A stretch of DNA of 64,000 nt from Clostridiales bacterium (GTDB lineage Bacteria > Bacillota > Clostridia > Oscillospirales > Oscillospiraceae): positions 1-64,000 of the forward strand of contig CABIYX010000009.1 in assembly GCA_902363045.1 (NCBI GenBank), given 5' to 3'. A program made the translations under genes and the position numbers. Positions 53,305 through 60,045 of this stretch are shown here, piece after piece. The notes under the pieces were generated by a model that saw nothing but the letters and a program-made list of their open reading frames with translations, searched no databases and was not told the origin of the DNA. The first letter of the stretch is position 1, and every line of letters begins with the position of its first letter.

Positions 53305-53847
53305 ATGGCGGAACGGTTGTATTTTGCCTATGGCAGCAATATCAATCTGGAGCAGATGGCTGTCCGCTGTCCCGCCGCTCAAGTGGTTGGACCTGCGGTG
53401 CTGGATGGCTATGAACTGCTGTTCCGCGGCAACCGGCGCGGAACCGGCGTCGCTACCATCGAGCCTTTGCCTGGCAGCCAGGTCCACGGCCTTCTGTGGA
53501 AGCTGACGCCGGAGTGTGAGCGATCCTTGGACGTCTATGAGGGATACCCGCGCCTGTATGAGAAAGAGAATATCACGGTCCGCACCGGGGACGGCAAAGA
53601 CGTGGTCGTCATGGCCTACATCATGACAGGGGAACTATGGCGGGATCCCACTATCCCTTCTCCCGCCTACTATGGCGGCATTCTGGAGGGATACCGCCAA
53701 AACGGCCTGCCGGTGCCGGAACTGGAGGCCGCGCTGAAAAATGTGCACGACGAGGTGCGGCAGGCCCGGCACTTTGAGCGCATGCAGGAAATGGACCTGT
53801 TTTTCGGCGAAAAGCCAGGCAGGAAGAAGGGCCACCATGAGCGATAA
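53305..53847 (+). CDS. Gamma-glutamylcyclotransferase-like (AIG2) protein
   Basis: A 180-residue GGCT-fold enzyme: substrate loop YFAYGSNINLEQMAVRCP at residue 6, and LDVYEGYPRLYEKENI near 75 with the catalytic-type Glu. GGCT enzymes release pyroglutamate from gamma-glutamyl amines. Next to an amidoligase it could remove or recycle the modification the ligase makes. ATG at 53305 follows GGAGGAC. The stop lies in the ATGAGCGATAA junction at 53837-53847. Confidence 0.87.
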   Translation: MAERLYFAYGSNINLEQMAVRCPAAQVVGPAVLDGYELLFRGNRRGTGVATIEPLPGSQVHGLLWKLTPECERSLDVYEGYPRLYEKENITVRTGDGKDVVVMAYIMTGELWRDPTIPSPAYYGGILEGYRQNGLPVPELEAALKNVHDEVRQARHFERMQEMDLFFGEKPGRKKGHHER

Positions 53848-53865
53848 AGGAAAGAGAGGCGCGGT

Positions 53866-54264
53866 ATGGCAAGAAAAACCATCTCTCTGACGGGAGAACT
53901 ACACATGAATGCCACAGGATTTTCCGTAACCGTAGATGCACTGGAAACATTGAAAATCGTTGGTATCGCATATGGTGTTTATGACCATGCGGAAGATCTG
54001 CGGGATTGCCGTGTCACACTGGAGAATGGTGAGCGGCCGGCACTGGTTGTTCAGGAAGATGTCAGCCTGCATGGAAGTCCCTTTTGGGAAACCGTGCGTA
54101 CCATTACAGATGACCCGGAACGGATCCGGCAATATGTGGCATTTCGGGAAACGCTAAAAATGTTCCAACAGATAGAACGGGAGCGCGAAGTTGTGCAACG
54201 GGATACAGGCCGCAGCAGTCAACAGGGCGCTCCCGCCAAGAGGAAGGATTGCCATGAGCGATAA
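53866..54264 (+). CDS. Uncharacterised ICE protein, 132 residues
   Basis: A strand-rich protein up to about residue 75 (MNATGFSVTVDALETLKIVGIAYGVYDHAEDLRDCRVTLENGERPALVVQEDVSLH), then a helical, charged tail with a Gln/Arg-rich end. AAAGAGAGGCGCGGT precedes the ATG. A 17-residue frame beginning in the junction at 53837 overlaps its start. It ends in ATGAGCGATAA, the start of the DUF3846 gene. No family recognised. Confidence 0.6.
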   Translation: MARKTISLTGELHMNATGFSVTVDALETLKIVGIAYGVYDHAEDLRDCRVTLENGERPALVVQEDVSLHGSPFWETVRTITDDPERIRQYVAFRETLKMFQQIEREREVVQRDTGRSSQQGAPAKRKDCHER

Positions 54265-54634
54265 CCATCTGACAATCCTCGTTGTAGAGCCGGGGAAACC
54301 GCCATATCCCCGGCAGATCCCAGACACCCTGCAGGCCATGCAGGAGATTGTCGGCGGGGACATCGACGCCACATACCCCTATGAGGATCCCGTGGCGCTT
54401 ATATTTAACAGCAGCGGCAAGTTTGCTGGCCTGCAGCCAAACCGCCTCCTCCGGCTGGAAAACGGGGATCCGTATGATGTTGTGTGCGGCACCTTTTTCC
54501 TCGCCGGCCTCGGCGGGGAAACCTTTGTGTCTTTGACGCCGGAACAGCTTCGAAAATATGAATCCCTGTACAGCCGGGAGATGTTGTTCCCACTCCCCAA
54601 AAAGAAAGAGAGAAGGAATGAGCATGAAAGATAA
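54254..54634 (+). CDS. DUF3846 domain protein
   Basis: A 126-residue protein with the DUF3846 pattern: LTILVVEPGKPPYPRQIPDTLQAMQEIVGGDIDATYPYEDPVALIFNSSGKFAGLQPNRLL...YDVVCGTFFLAGLGGETFVSLTPEQLRKY. This domain is common in Gram-positive ICEs and phages; its role is not known. Its ATG lies in the 11-nt junction with the previous gene, and its own stop in the ATGAAAGATAA junction with metK. Confidence 0.82.
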   Translation: MSDNHLTILVVEPGKPPYPRQIPDTLQAMQEIVGGDIDATYPYEDPVALIFNSSGKFAGLQPNRLLRLENGDPYDVVCGTFFLAGLGGETFVSLTPEQLRKYESLYSREMLFPLPKKKERRNEHER

Positions 54635-55775
54635 GACCATTCTGACAGCGGAGTCCGTCACAGCGGGCCACCCGGACAAGCTGTGCGACACCATAGCGGA
54701 TACTGTGCTGGACTGCTGCCTGGAACACGACCCCAACGCCCGCGTCGCCTGTGAAGTTCTGGCGACGGCGGGCAAATTTGTGGTGGCCGGCGAGATTAGC
54801 GCGCTGACGATCCCGGATATCTCTTCCATCGTGCGCGACACGGTGCGCCGGGCCGGATACAACTGCAGGGACTTTGATGTGGAGGTTCTCATCCACCCCC
54901 AAAGCCCGGACATTGCAGACGCTGTCGCAGACAGCGGCCAAGCAGGTGCCGGCGATCAGGGCATCATGTACGGCTACGCCTGCAGTGAAACAGAAAATCT
55001 CCTGCCACTGCCGGTAGTGCTGGCCCACCGCCTGACCGCCCTGCTTACCTGTGCGCGGACGATGGGCAGGATCAGCGGCCTGCGGCCGGACGGAAAGGCG
55101 CAGGTGTCTGTGGAGTATGTCTTCGGCGCACCCCGGCGGATCTCCGCCATCGTCCTCTCCTGCCAGCATGCGGAGGATAAGGATCTGTCCCAACTGCGGG
55201 AGGAACTGCTGGAATTCGTCATCCAGCCAGCCCTCCGCATCTTCCCCGCGGATGAGGACACGGAGATTTTCATCAATCCCTCCGGCCGCTTTGTACTGGG
55301 TGGGATCGAGGCGGACACCGGCCTGACCGGCCGCAAACTGATGGTGGACACCTATGGAGGGCTGGCCCCCCACGGCGGCGGCGCGCTGTCCGGCAAGGAT
55401 GGGACCAAGGTGGACCGCAGCGGCGCCTACATGGCCCGCTGCATCGCCAAGAATATTGTGGCCGCCGGCCTCGCGGAGAAATGCACAGTCGCTCTGGCCT
55501 ATGCAATCGGGCGGGCCGATCCGGTGGCCGTCGACGTGGATACCCACCTCACCGGTACATACTCGGACAAACTGCTGGAACAGGCGGTCCGCTGTTTCTT
55601 TGACCTCACGCCCGCAGGTATGATCCATACCCTGCAGTTGAACCAGCCGATTTTTGCGGACGCCTGCAACTATGGCCACTTTACCAGGGCAAACCTGCCG
55701 TGGGAGCAGACCGGTCAGGCCGGAAAGTTTGCGGAGCTGTGTGCGCAGTTGGATCACGGAGATGGTGGCGGCTGA
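54624..55775 (+). CDS. metK: S-adenosylmethionine synthetase
   Basis: A 383-residue MetK that makes SAM from methionine and ATP. All key segments are seen: ESVTAGHPDKLCD, GAGDQGIMYGYA, FVLGGIEADTGLTGRKLMVDTYGGLAPHGGGALSGKDGTKVDRSGAYMARCIAKNIV. Slightly short of the usual 395 but complete. ATG at 54624 gives the better spacing to AGAAGGA (54618 is possible). It lies among two DNA methyltransferases on the ICE, so it may supply their cofactor. Stop shared with the next gene as CTGA. Confidence 0.92.
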   Translation: MKDKTILTAESVTAGHPDKLCDTIADTVLDCCLEHDPNARVACEVLATAGKFVVAGEISALTIPDISSIVRDTVRRAGYNCRDFDVEVLIHPQSPDIADAVADSGQAGAGDQGIMYGYACSETENLLPLPVVLAHRLTALLTCARTMGRISGLRPDGKAQVSVEYVFGAPRRISAIVLSCQHAEDKDLSQLREELLEFVIQPALRIFPADEDTEIFINPSGRFVLGGIEADTGLTGRKLMVDTYGGLAPHGGGALSGKDGTKVDRSGAYMARCIAKNIVAAGLAEKCTVALAYAIGRADPVAVDVDTHLTGTYSDKLLEQAVRCFFDLTPAGMIHTLQLNQPIFADACNYGHFTRANLPWEQTGQAGKFAELCAQLDHGDGGG

Positions 55776-56515
55776 AATATATAGCATCCTGTTCTTTTGG
55801 TAAGGACAGCATCGCCACCATCCTGCTGGCGCTCCGCTACGGGGAACCGCTGGATGAGGCGGTGTACTGCTAAGTTATGTTTGACAGCCATATCTCCGGC
55901 GAGGTGCCGGAACACCGGGACTTCATCTATGGCACGGCCATCCCCGCACTGGAGCGCATGGGCGTAAAGATCCGCATTCTTCGTGGGCTGCAGACCTATG
56001 TGGGGCTGTTCACCGGGCGGATCACCCGCGGGCCGAAAAAGGGCCTGCTCCGCTCCTTTCCCATCTGTGGGCGATGCGCCGTCCAGCGGGACTGCAAACT
56101 GAAACCGATTTTACGGTACCAGAGAAGCCTCCCGCCGGACACGGTCCAATACATCGGCATCGCCAGGGATGAGCAGGAGCGGCTGCTCCGGCTGGACGGA
56201 CGCCGTGTTTCCCTGTTGGACAAGTATGGCTATACGGAACAGGACGCAAAGCAGCTCTGCCGGGAGGCGGGGCTGCTTTCTCCTGTCTATGACTTCACCG
56301 ACAGGGGCGGCTGCTGGTTCTGCCCCAACGCCAGGCGACGGGAACTCCGCCATCTCTATGACCACCACCCGGATCTGTGGGCCAGGATGCTGGAACTGCA
56401 GGCCCTGCCGGGAAAGGTCACTGAGAAGTTTAACCGGACCACGACATTTTCGGAAATTGACGCAGGTTTTCGGCGTGAAGATGAACAACTCAGCCTATGG
56501 AAAAACGCCGCATAG
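55772..56515 (+). pseudogene. PP-loop (PAPS reductase-like) gene with in-frame stop
   Basis: The frame from CTG 55772 reads LKYIASCSFGKDSIATILLALRYGEPLDEAVYC, with the PP-loop SFGKDS, then TAA at 55871-55873, then VMFDSHISGEVPEH and onward to 56515 with RCAVQRDCKLKPI and GGCWFCPNARRREL Cys pairs. A Glu codon (GAA) is expected at the stop, so one base change explains it. Relatives are PAPS reductase/sulfotransferase-fold proteins, including DndC-like enzymes. Internal restart at ATG 55877 would lack the nucleotide-binding loop. Confidence 0.82.
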
Positions 56516-56532
56516 CGGTGAAGGGAGGTTTC

Positions 56533-57246
56533 ATGCCAAATCATATCACAAATTTGATCTCATTTGGAGATCAGCCGGAGCAGGTCGCCGCTTTCCATCA
56601 AATGCTGCGGGATCTGCGCCAGAAGGATGGTGTTTACGGGAGCATCGATTTTAACAAACTCATCCCTATGCCAAAAGCCTTAGACATTGAATCCGGAACC
56701 AGGACAACCAACGGCCTTGACGCATATCGCCGGTTTATAACTGGTGACAAAGCCGGCGCGGAAGCTTTCCAAAAAGAACATCCGGAGGAATGGGCGCTTG
56801 GGAAACAGGCGTATGAGAATATTCAGCAGTACGGTTCCCCCACCTGGTACGAGTGGTGTAATAAAAATTGGGGAACCAAATGGAATGCGTATTCCTGTGT
56901 GGAACTGGGTAAGGATGATGATACCCTGGAGTTCTTTACTGCCTGGAGCAGCGTCCCGACAATTTTGGAGGCCCTTTCGAGAAAGTACCCGGATCAGACT
57001 ATCTCCTACTGCTGGGCAGACGAGGACATCGGGAGCAATGTGGGAGAGGCTGTATACAAAAACGGAGAAATGATCGATGCAAACATCCCGGAACCCGGAT
57101 CCAGAGAGGCGTATGAACTGGCGTCGGATATCATGGGGATCGACCTTGCAGACTTTGACCTCTATCTCTCTGCGGATAAAAGCACCTATGAGTACCATGA
57201 GGACCCATCCAAAACAAAACGCACCAAGGATGGGCCGGCGAGATGA
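56533..57246 (+). CDS. Api92/YubB-like ferredoxin-fold protein
   Basis: A 237-residue protein: PNHITNLISFGDQPEQVAAF at the start and the signature SPTWYEWCNKNWGTKWNAY near residue 108, as in Api92-like and DUF1281 proteins of phages and ICEs. FFTAWSSVPTILEALSRKYPDQTISYCWADEDIG continues the domain. AAGGGAGG precedes the ATG. Function unknown. Overlaps the next gene by 4 nt (ATGA). Confidence 0.78.
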   Translation: MPNHITNLISFGDQPEQVAAFHQMLRDLRQKDGVYGSIDFNKLIPMPKALDIESGTRTTNGLDAYRRFITGDKAGAEAFQKEHPEEWALGKQAYENIQQYGSPTWYEWCNKNWGTKWNAYSCVELGKDDDTLEFFTAWSSVPTILEALSRKYPDQTISYCWADEDIGSNVGEAVYKNGEMIDANIPEPGSREAYELASDIMGIDLADFDLYLSADKSTYEYHEDPSKTKRTKDGPAR

Positions 57247-58016
57247 CATTTTACGAACAGGAACTTCGGAAACTGTTTGCAGACGGCACGGTGATCGGCA
57301 GCCCCAAGTTTACAGGCCGGGCCTGTTTGGGAACGCTGGGAAAGGATCTCCGTGCCCGTGTGCAGTTTGTGACATCAGGCCACGCGGACCACTATGACGT
57401 CATCAGCGTTACGGTGCTGAACCGCACAGACGGCGTAGTAGATAAGCTCCGCCTCCGGCTGAAGGACGTCCTCGGCGTCAAGCAAGTGCCGGGCAACCCC
57501 AACTTCCGTAATGGCGTAGCGCCGCATATCTGGGAAGATAGCGGGAAAGTGGAGTGGTACGCCTTCCGCCCATCCGCGGCGGACTATTCCGCCATGCGGC
57601 AGGCTGTGAGCGAGTACCTGGGAGTGTTCCGGGATCGTGTGACGGAGCGCCGGCAGGATGGCCCAAGACTCGTCTACATCTGCGCCCCGCTCCGCGGCGA
57701 GGTGGAGAAGAATATCGCCTTCGCCAGAGATAAAGCGCGGGAGGTATTCGCAGCGGGCAACGTGCCCATCTGCCCCCATTTGATGTTTCCGCCCATTGCC
57801 GACCCGGAAAACCCGGCACAGGATCAGGCGGCACGGGAGATGGGCCTGCGGTTGGTGGAGTCCTGCCAGCAGGTCAACGTCTACGGCCCCGTCTGGACGG
57901 AGGGCATGTGGGCGGAGATCAACCACGCCGAGAGGCTGGGGATCCCTGTCCTGACAGACCAAAAGGAGCTGGGAAAGCCCCCGCGCCGGCGAACCAAGCA
58001 AGGGAAGGAGCGATGA
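57243..58016 (+). CDS. Two-domain protein with C-terminal DUF4406
   Basis: A 257-residue protein. Residues 1-130 are an unknown domain (LRKLFADGTVIGSPKFTGRACLGTLGKDLRARVQFVTSGHADHYDVISVTVLNRTDGVVDKLRLRLKDVLGVK). Residues 138-240 match DUF4406, a nucleoside-deoxyribosyltransferase-like fold: RLVYICAPLRGEVEKNIAFARDKAREVFAAGNVPICPHLMFPP...GMWAEINHAERLGIPVL. It may act on nucleotides. It ends in GAGCGATGA, a variant of the recurring junction. Confidence 0.7.
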   Translation: MTFYEQELRKLFADGTVIGSPKFTGRACLGTLGKDLRARVQFVTSGHADHYDVISVTVLNRTDGVVDKLRLRLKDVLGVKQVPGNPNFRNGVAPHIWEDSGKVEWYAFRPSAADYSAMRQAVSEYLGVFRDRVTERRQDGPRLVYICAPLRGEVEKNIAFARDKAREVFAAGNVPICPHLMFPPIADPENPAQDQAAREMGLRLVESCQQVNVYGPVWTEGMWAEINHAERLGIPVLTDQKELGKPPRRRTKQGKER

Positions 58017-58017
58017 T

Positions 58018-58347
58018 GTGATGGTGGACAACATTCCGCCAGAAGAACTGGAGATCGAATTATCAGGCAGGCAGATCGAGCAGTTAGATGCGATTGACAA
58101 TACCGTTTACCAAACGATCCTCACCTTCCTCAACAAGACGGAAGATGAATTTCCCTGGGATATGCATTATATAGGCGAAGTAGCGGATGCCATCGAAGGA
58201 ACACTGCTGGATCTCGGCCAGCGGGTCCACCGGCCTGCAATCATAACGGAAAAAGACGGAACAGTGCATTTGGAAGAATATCAGGAACCTGTACTGCAAA
58301 CACCCAAAAAGAATAAGAAGAAGGAGAAACCTGCCTATGAGCGATAA
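58018..58347 (+). CDS. Uncharacterised acidic ICE protein, 109 residues
   Basis: Acidic helical protein: NIPPEELEIELSGRQIEQLDAIDNTVYQTILTFLNKTEDEFPWDMHYIGEVADAIEGTLLDLGQRVHRPAIITEKDG, then a Lys-rich end. GTG at 58018 or ATG at 58021 follows GGAAGGAG. Its stop lies in the ATGAGCGATAA that starts the methyltransferase. Could be a partner of that enzyme. Confidence 0.6.
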   Translation: MMVDNIPPEELEIELSGRQIEQLDAIDNTVYQTILTFLNKTEDEFPWDMHYIGEVADAIEGTLLDLGQRVHRPAIITEKDGTVHLEEYQEPVLQTPKKNKKKEKPAYER

Positions 58348-59065
58348 CCCCCAGTGGGAAATCATCCAAGGCGACGCGCTGAAGGTGCTGTCCGGCTTTG
58401 CGCCTGGGACCTTCGACGCGGTGATCACAGACCCGCCCTACGCATCCGGCGGGCGCACCCAGGCGGAAAAGAACAAGTCCACGGCCAAGAAATACTCCAA
58501 CATGGGCGACCATGCTCCGCCGCCCTTTGACGGGGACGCCAAGGACCAGCGGTCATGGACGCGCTGGGCGGCGGAGTGGCTGTACGACGCCAGAAAAATC
58601 TGTAAGCCCGGCGCCCCGGTGTGTATGTTCATCGACTGGCGGCAGCTTCCCGCAGCTACGGACGCCCTCCAGTGGGCTGGCTGGATCTGGCGCGGCACCG
58701 CCGTCTGGGACAAGGGCAACAGCCGGCCCCAGAAGGGACGCTTCCGCCAGCAGGCGGAGTACATCGTCTGGGGATCCAACGGGGACATGCCCATCAGCCG
58801 GCCTGTGCCCTGCCTGCCCGGCGTGTTCAAGTACGGCAACCCCCAGAACCGCATCCACCTGACGGAAAAGCCCCTGCAACTTATGCGGGACATCGTGAAG
58901 ATCACCGAGCCGGGCGGACGGATCCTGGACCCCTTTGCCGGCAGCGGCACCACGGTGCTGGCCGCTGTGCTGGAGGGCTACTCCGCCACCGGCATCGAAG
59001 TCACGGACGCCTATGCCGCACTGGCCAGAGGCCGGATCCGCCAGGCGCTGGAGGACGTCCAATGA
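58337..59065 (+). CDS. DNA N4-cytosine/N6-adenine methyltransferase
   Basis: A 242-residue enzyme with catalytic DPPYASGG near residue 36 (motif IV) before the SAM motif DPFAGSGTTVLAAVLEGY near 197, the beta-class order. LTEKPLQLMRDIVKI matches motif X. ATG overlaps the previous stop by 11 nt. Second DNA methyltransferase on the ICE and, like the first, without a restriction partner. Target sequence unknown. Confidence 0.88.
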   Translation: MSDNPQWEIIQGDALKVLSGFAPGTFDAVITDPPYASGGRTQAEKNKSTAKKYSNMGDHAPPPFDGDAKDQRSWTRWAAEWLYDARKICKPGAPVCMFIDWRQLPAATDALQWAGWIWRGTAVWDKGNSRPQKGRFRQQAEYIVWGSNGDMPISRPVPCLPGVFKYGNPQNRIHLTEKPLQLMRDIVKITEPGGRILDPFAGSGTTVLAAVLEGYSATGIEVTDAYAALARGRIRQALEDVQ

Positions 59066-59117
59066 CACGCCCTTGCTTTTCAACCGTGGACGGCAAGGAC
59101 GTCCAATGACACGCCCT
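59052..59117 (+). repeat. 22-bp direct repeat across methyltransferase stop
   Basis: The 22 bp at 59052-59073 (including CCAATGACACGCCC and the stop codon) recur at 59096-59117, 44 bp apart. Each copy contains ATGACACG, giving 15- and 12-residue frames that are unlikely to be genes. A recent tandem duplication or a recombination scar. Confidence 0.8.
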
Positions 59118-59140
59118 GCCATTGAAGGGAGGTCTGCACC

Positions 59141-59524
59141 ATAGCAAAAGAGCAGCAAGCACGATTTTTCAGAAAGGCGGCTTCTGTTGCTGATTTGCAA
59201 AACGACACCCCGATCATCAAGACCGCGCCTTTTACGGTGGTGCGGGAGATCATCCTGCCGGAATCCAAATACCGCCGCTTTCAAGCGGACCTGCTGGCCG
59301 AGGCCCCTTTCATCGCCGCAAGGACCCAGCTCACCGGGTACAGCGAGAAGTTCGGCCGCTTCCGCTGCCTGCTGGTCACCGCCCGCAGGCGGCAGGACGG
59401 CATCCTCGTTGACAGCGAAGGTTACACCTACGCCCGCTATGCGGCGTATGTGCGGGACAAGCGCGAACTGGAACTGGCCGGCGTCCCGCGGGATAACCTG
59501 GACTTCAAGGCCCATGAGCGGTGA
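59141..59524 (+). CDS. Uncharacterised ICE protein with ATA or TTG start
   Basis: The frame reads AKEQQARFFRKAASVADLQNDTPIIKTAPFTVVREIILPESKYRRFQADLLAEAPFIAARTQLTGYSEKFGRFRCLLVTARRRQDG. GGGAGGT sits 8 nt before ATA (59141), the apparent start (127 residues); TTG at 59195 is the first usual start codon but has no ribosome binding site and would remove 18 residues. No family recognised. Ends in ATGAGCGGTGA. Confidence 0.6.
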   Translation: MAKEQQARFFRKAASVADLQNDTPIIKTAPFTVVREIILPESKYRRFQADLLAEAPFIAARTQLTGYSEKFGRFRCLLVTARRRQDGILVDSEGYTYARYAAYVRDKRELELAGVPRDNLDFKAHER

Positions 59525-59636
59525 GCATTTTTCTTTTCCGCAGGAGAGGGAATTGAAATCCACCTACCGCTTGAAAATGGCCGCGCCCTGCGCGGCGAGG
59601 CCACCGCCGCCTTCGGCGGCGATGGCGCAAGCATAG
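59514..59636 (+). CDS. Possible 40-residue coupled ORF
   Basis: Begins at the ATG in ATGAGCGGTGA that ends the previous gene, the same junction form used by real genes upstream. Product SGEHFSFPQERELKSTYRLKMAAP followed by a Pro-rich end that runs into the hairpins of the candidate oriT. May be translated but have no function. Confidence 0.3.
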   Translation: MSGEHFSFPQERELKSTYRLKMAAPCAARPPPPSAAMAQA

Positions 59637-59736
59637 CGCAAAGATATCTTTTGCGCGCTTGCAGGGGGGATCCCCCTGGCCCCAATGCCGCCTGCAGGCG
59701 GAAAATTGCCGGCTGTGAGCCGTGGAAGGAGTGAGC
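59585..59736 (+). other. Candidate oriT of the ICE
   Basis: Directly before mobC and the relaxase gene lie stacked hairpins: GCCGCC-TTCG-GGCGGC (about 59607-59621), an outer pair GCGCAAGC (59625-59632) with GCGCTTGC (59655-59662), an inner palindrome GCGCAAAGATATC with TTTTGCGC (59636-59656), and CAGGGGG/CCCCCTGG (about 59663-59679). Such inverted repeats beside a MobC/MobP operon mark a transfer origin. The nick site was not identified. Confidence 0.55.
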
Positions 59737-60045
59737 ATGCAGAAGAAATACGAGATTTGCCTACGGCTGTCCCAAGAGGAAAAAACGCTGCTGGAGAACA
59801 GCGCCCGATGTTGCGGCCTTTCCAAAACCGCCTACCTCCGGCGCCTCATTCTGGGGGCGGAGGTTCGCGCGCTCCCTTCTCAGGAGATCAAAGCCCTCCG
59901 CACGGAGATCCATCATATCGGCAACAATATCAATCAAATCGCCCGCAGTGTCAATGCTGGAATTGCCAAACCGGACGATGCCAAACACGGGCTGTATATG
60001 CTGGATCGTGTCTATGAACTCATGTACCAAGTGGCGAAAAAGTAA
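59737..60045 (+). CDS. MobC-like relaxosome protein
   Basis: A 102-residue protein, YEICLRLSQEEKTLLENSARCCGLSKTAYLRRLILGAEVRALPSQEIKALRTEIHHIGNNINQIARSVN: ribbon-helix-helix start and the MobC signature IGNNINQIAR. It bends oriT DNA and helps the relaxase. GGAAGGAGTGAGC precedes the ATG. The relaxase ATG follows its stop directly. Confidence 0.85.
   Translation: MQKKYEICLRLSQEEKTLLENSARCCGLSKTAYLRRLILGAEVRALPSQEIKALRTEIHHIGNNINQIARSVNAGIAKPDDAKHGLYMLDRVYELMYQVAKK

Noticed and set aside
55877..56515. Intact gene starting at ATG 55877
   Set aside because: It would begin mid-domain, and the preceding in-frame sequence carries the PP-loop, so a nonsense mutation is the better explanation.
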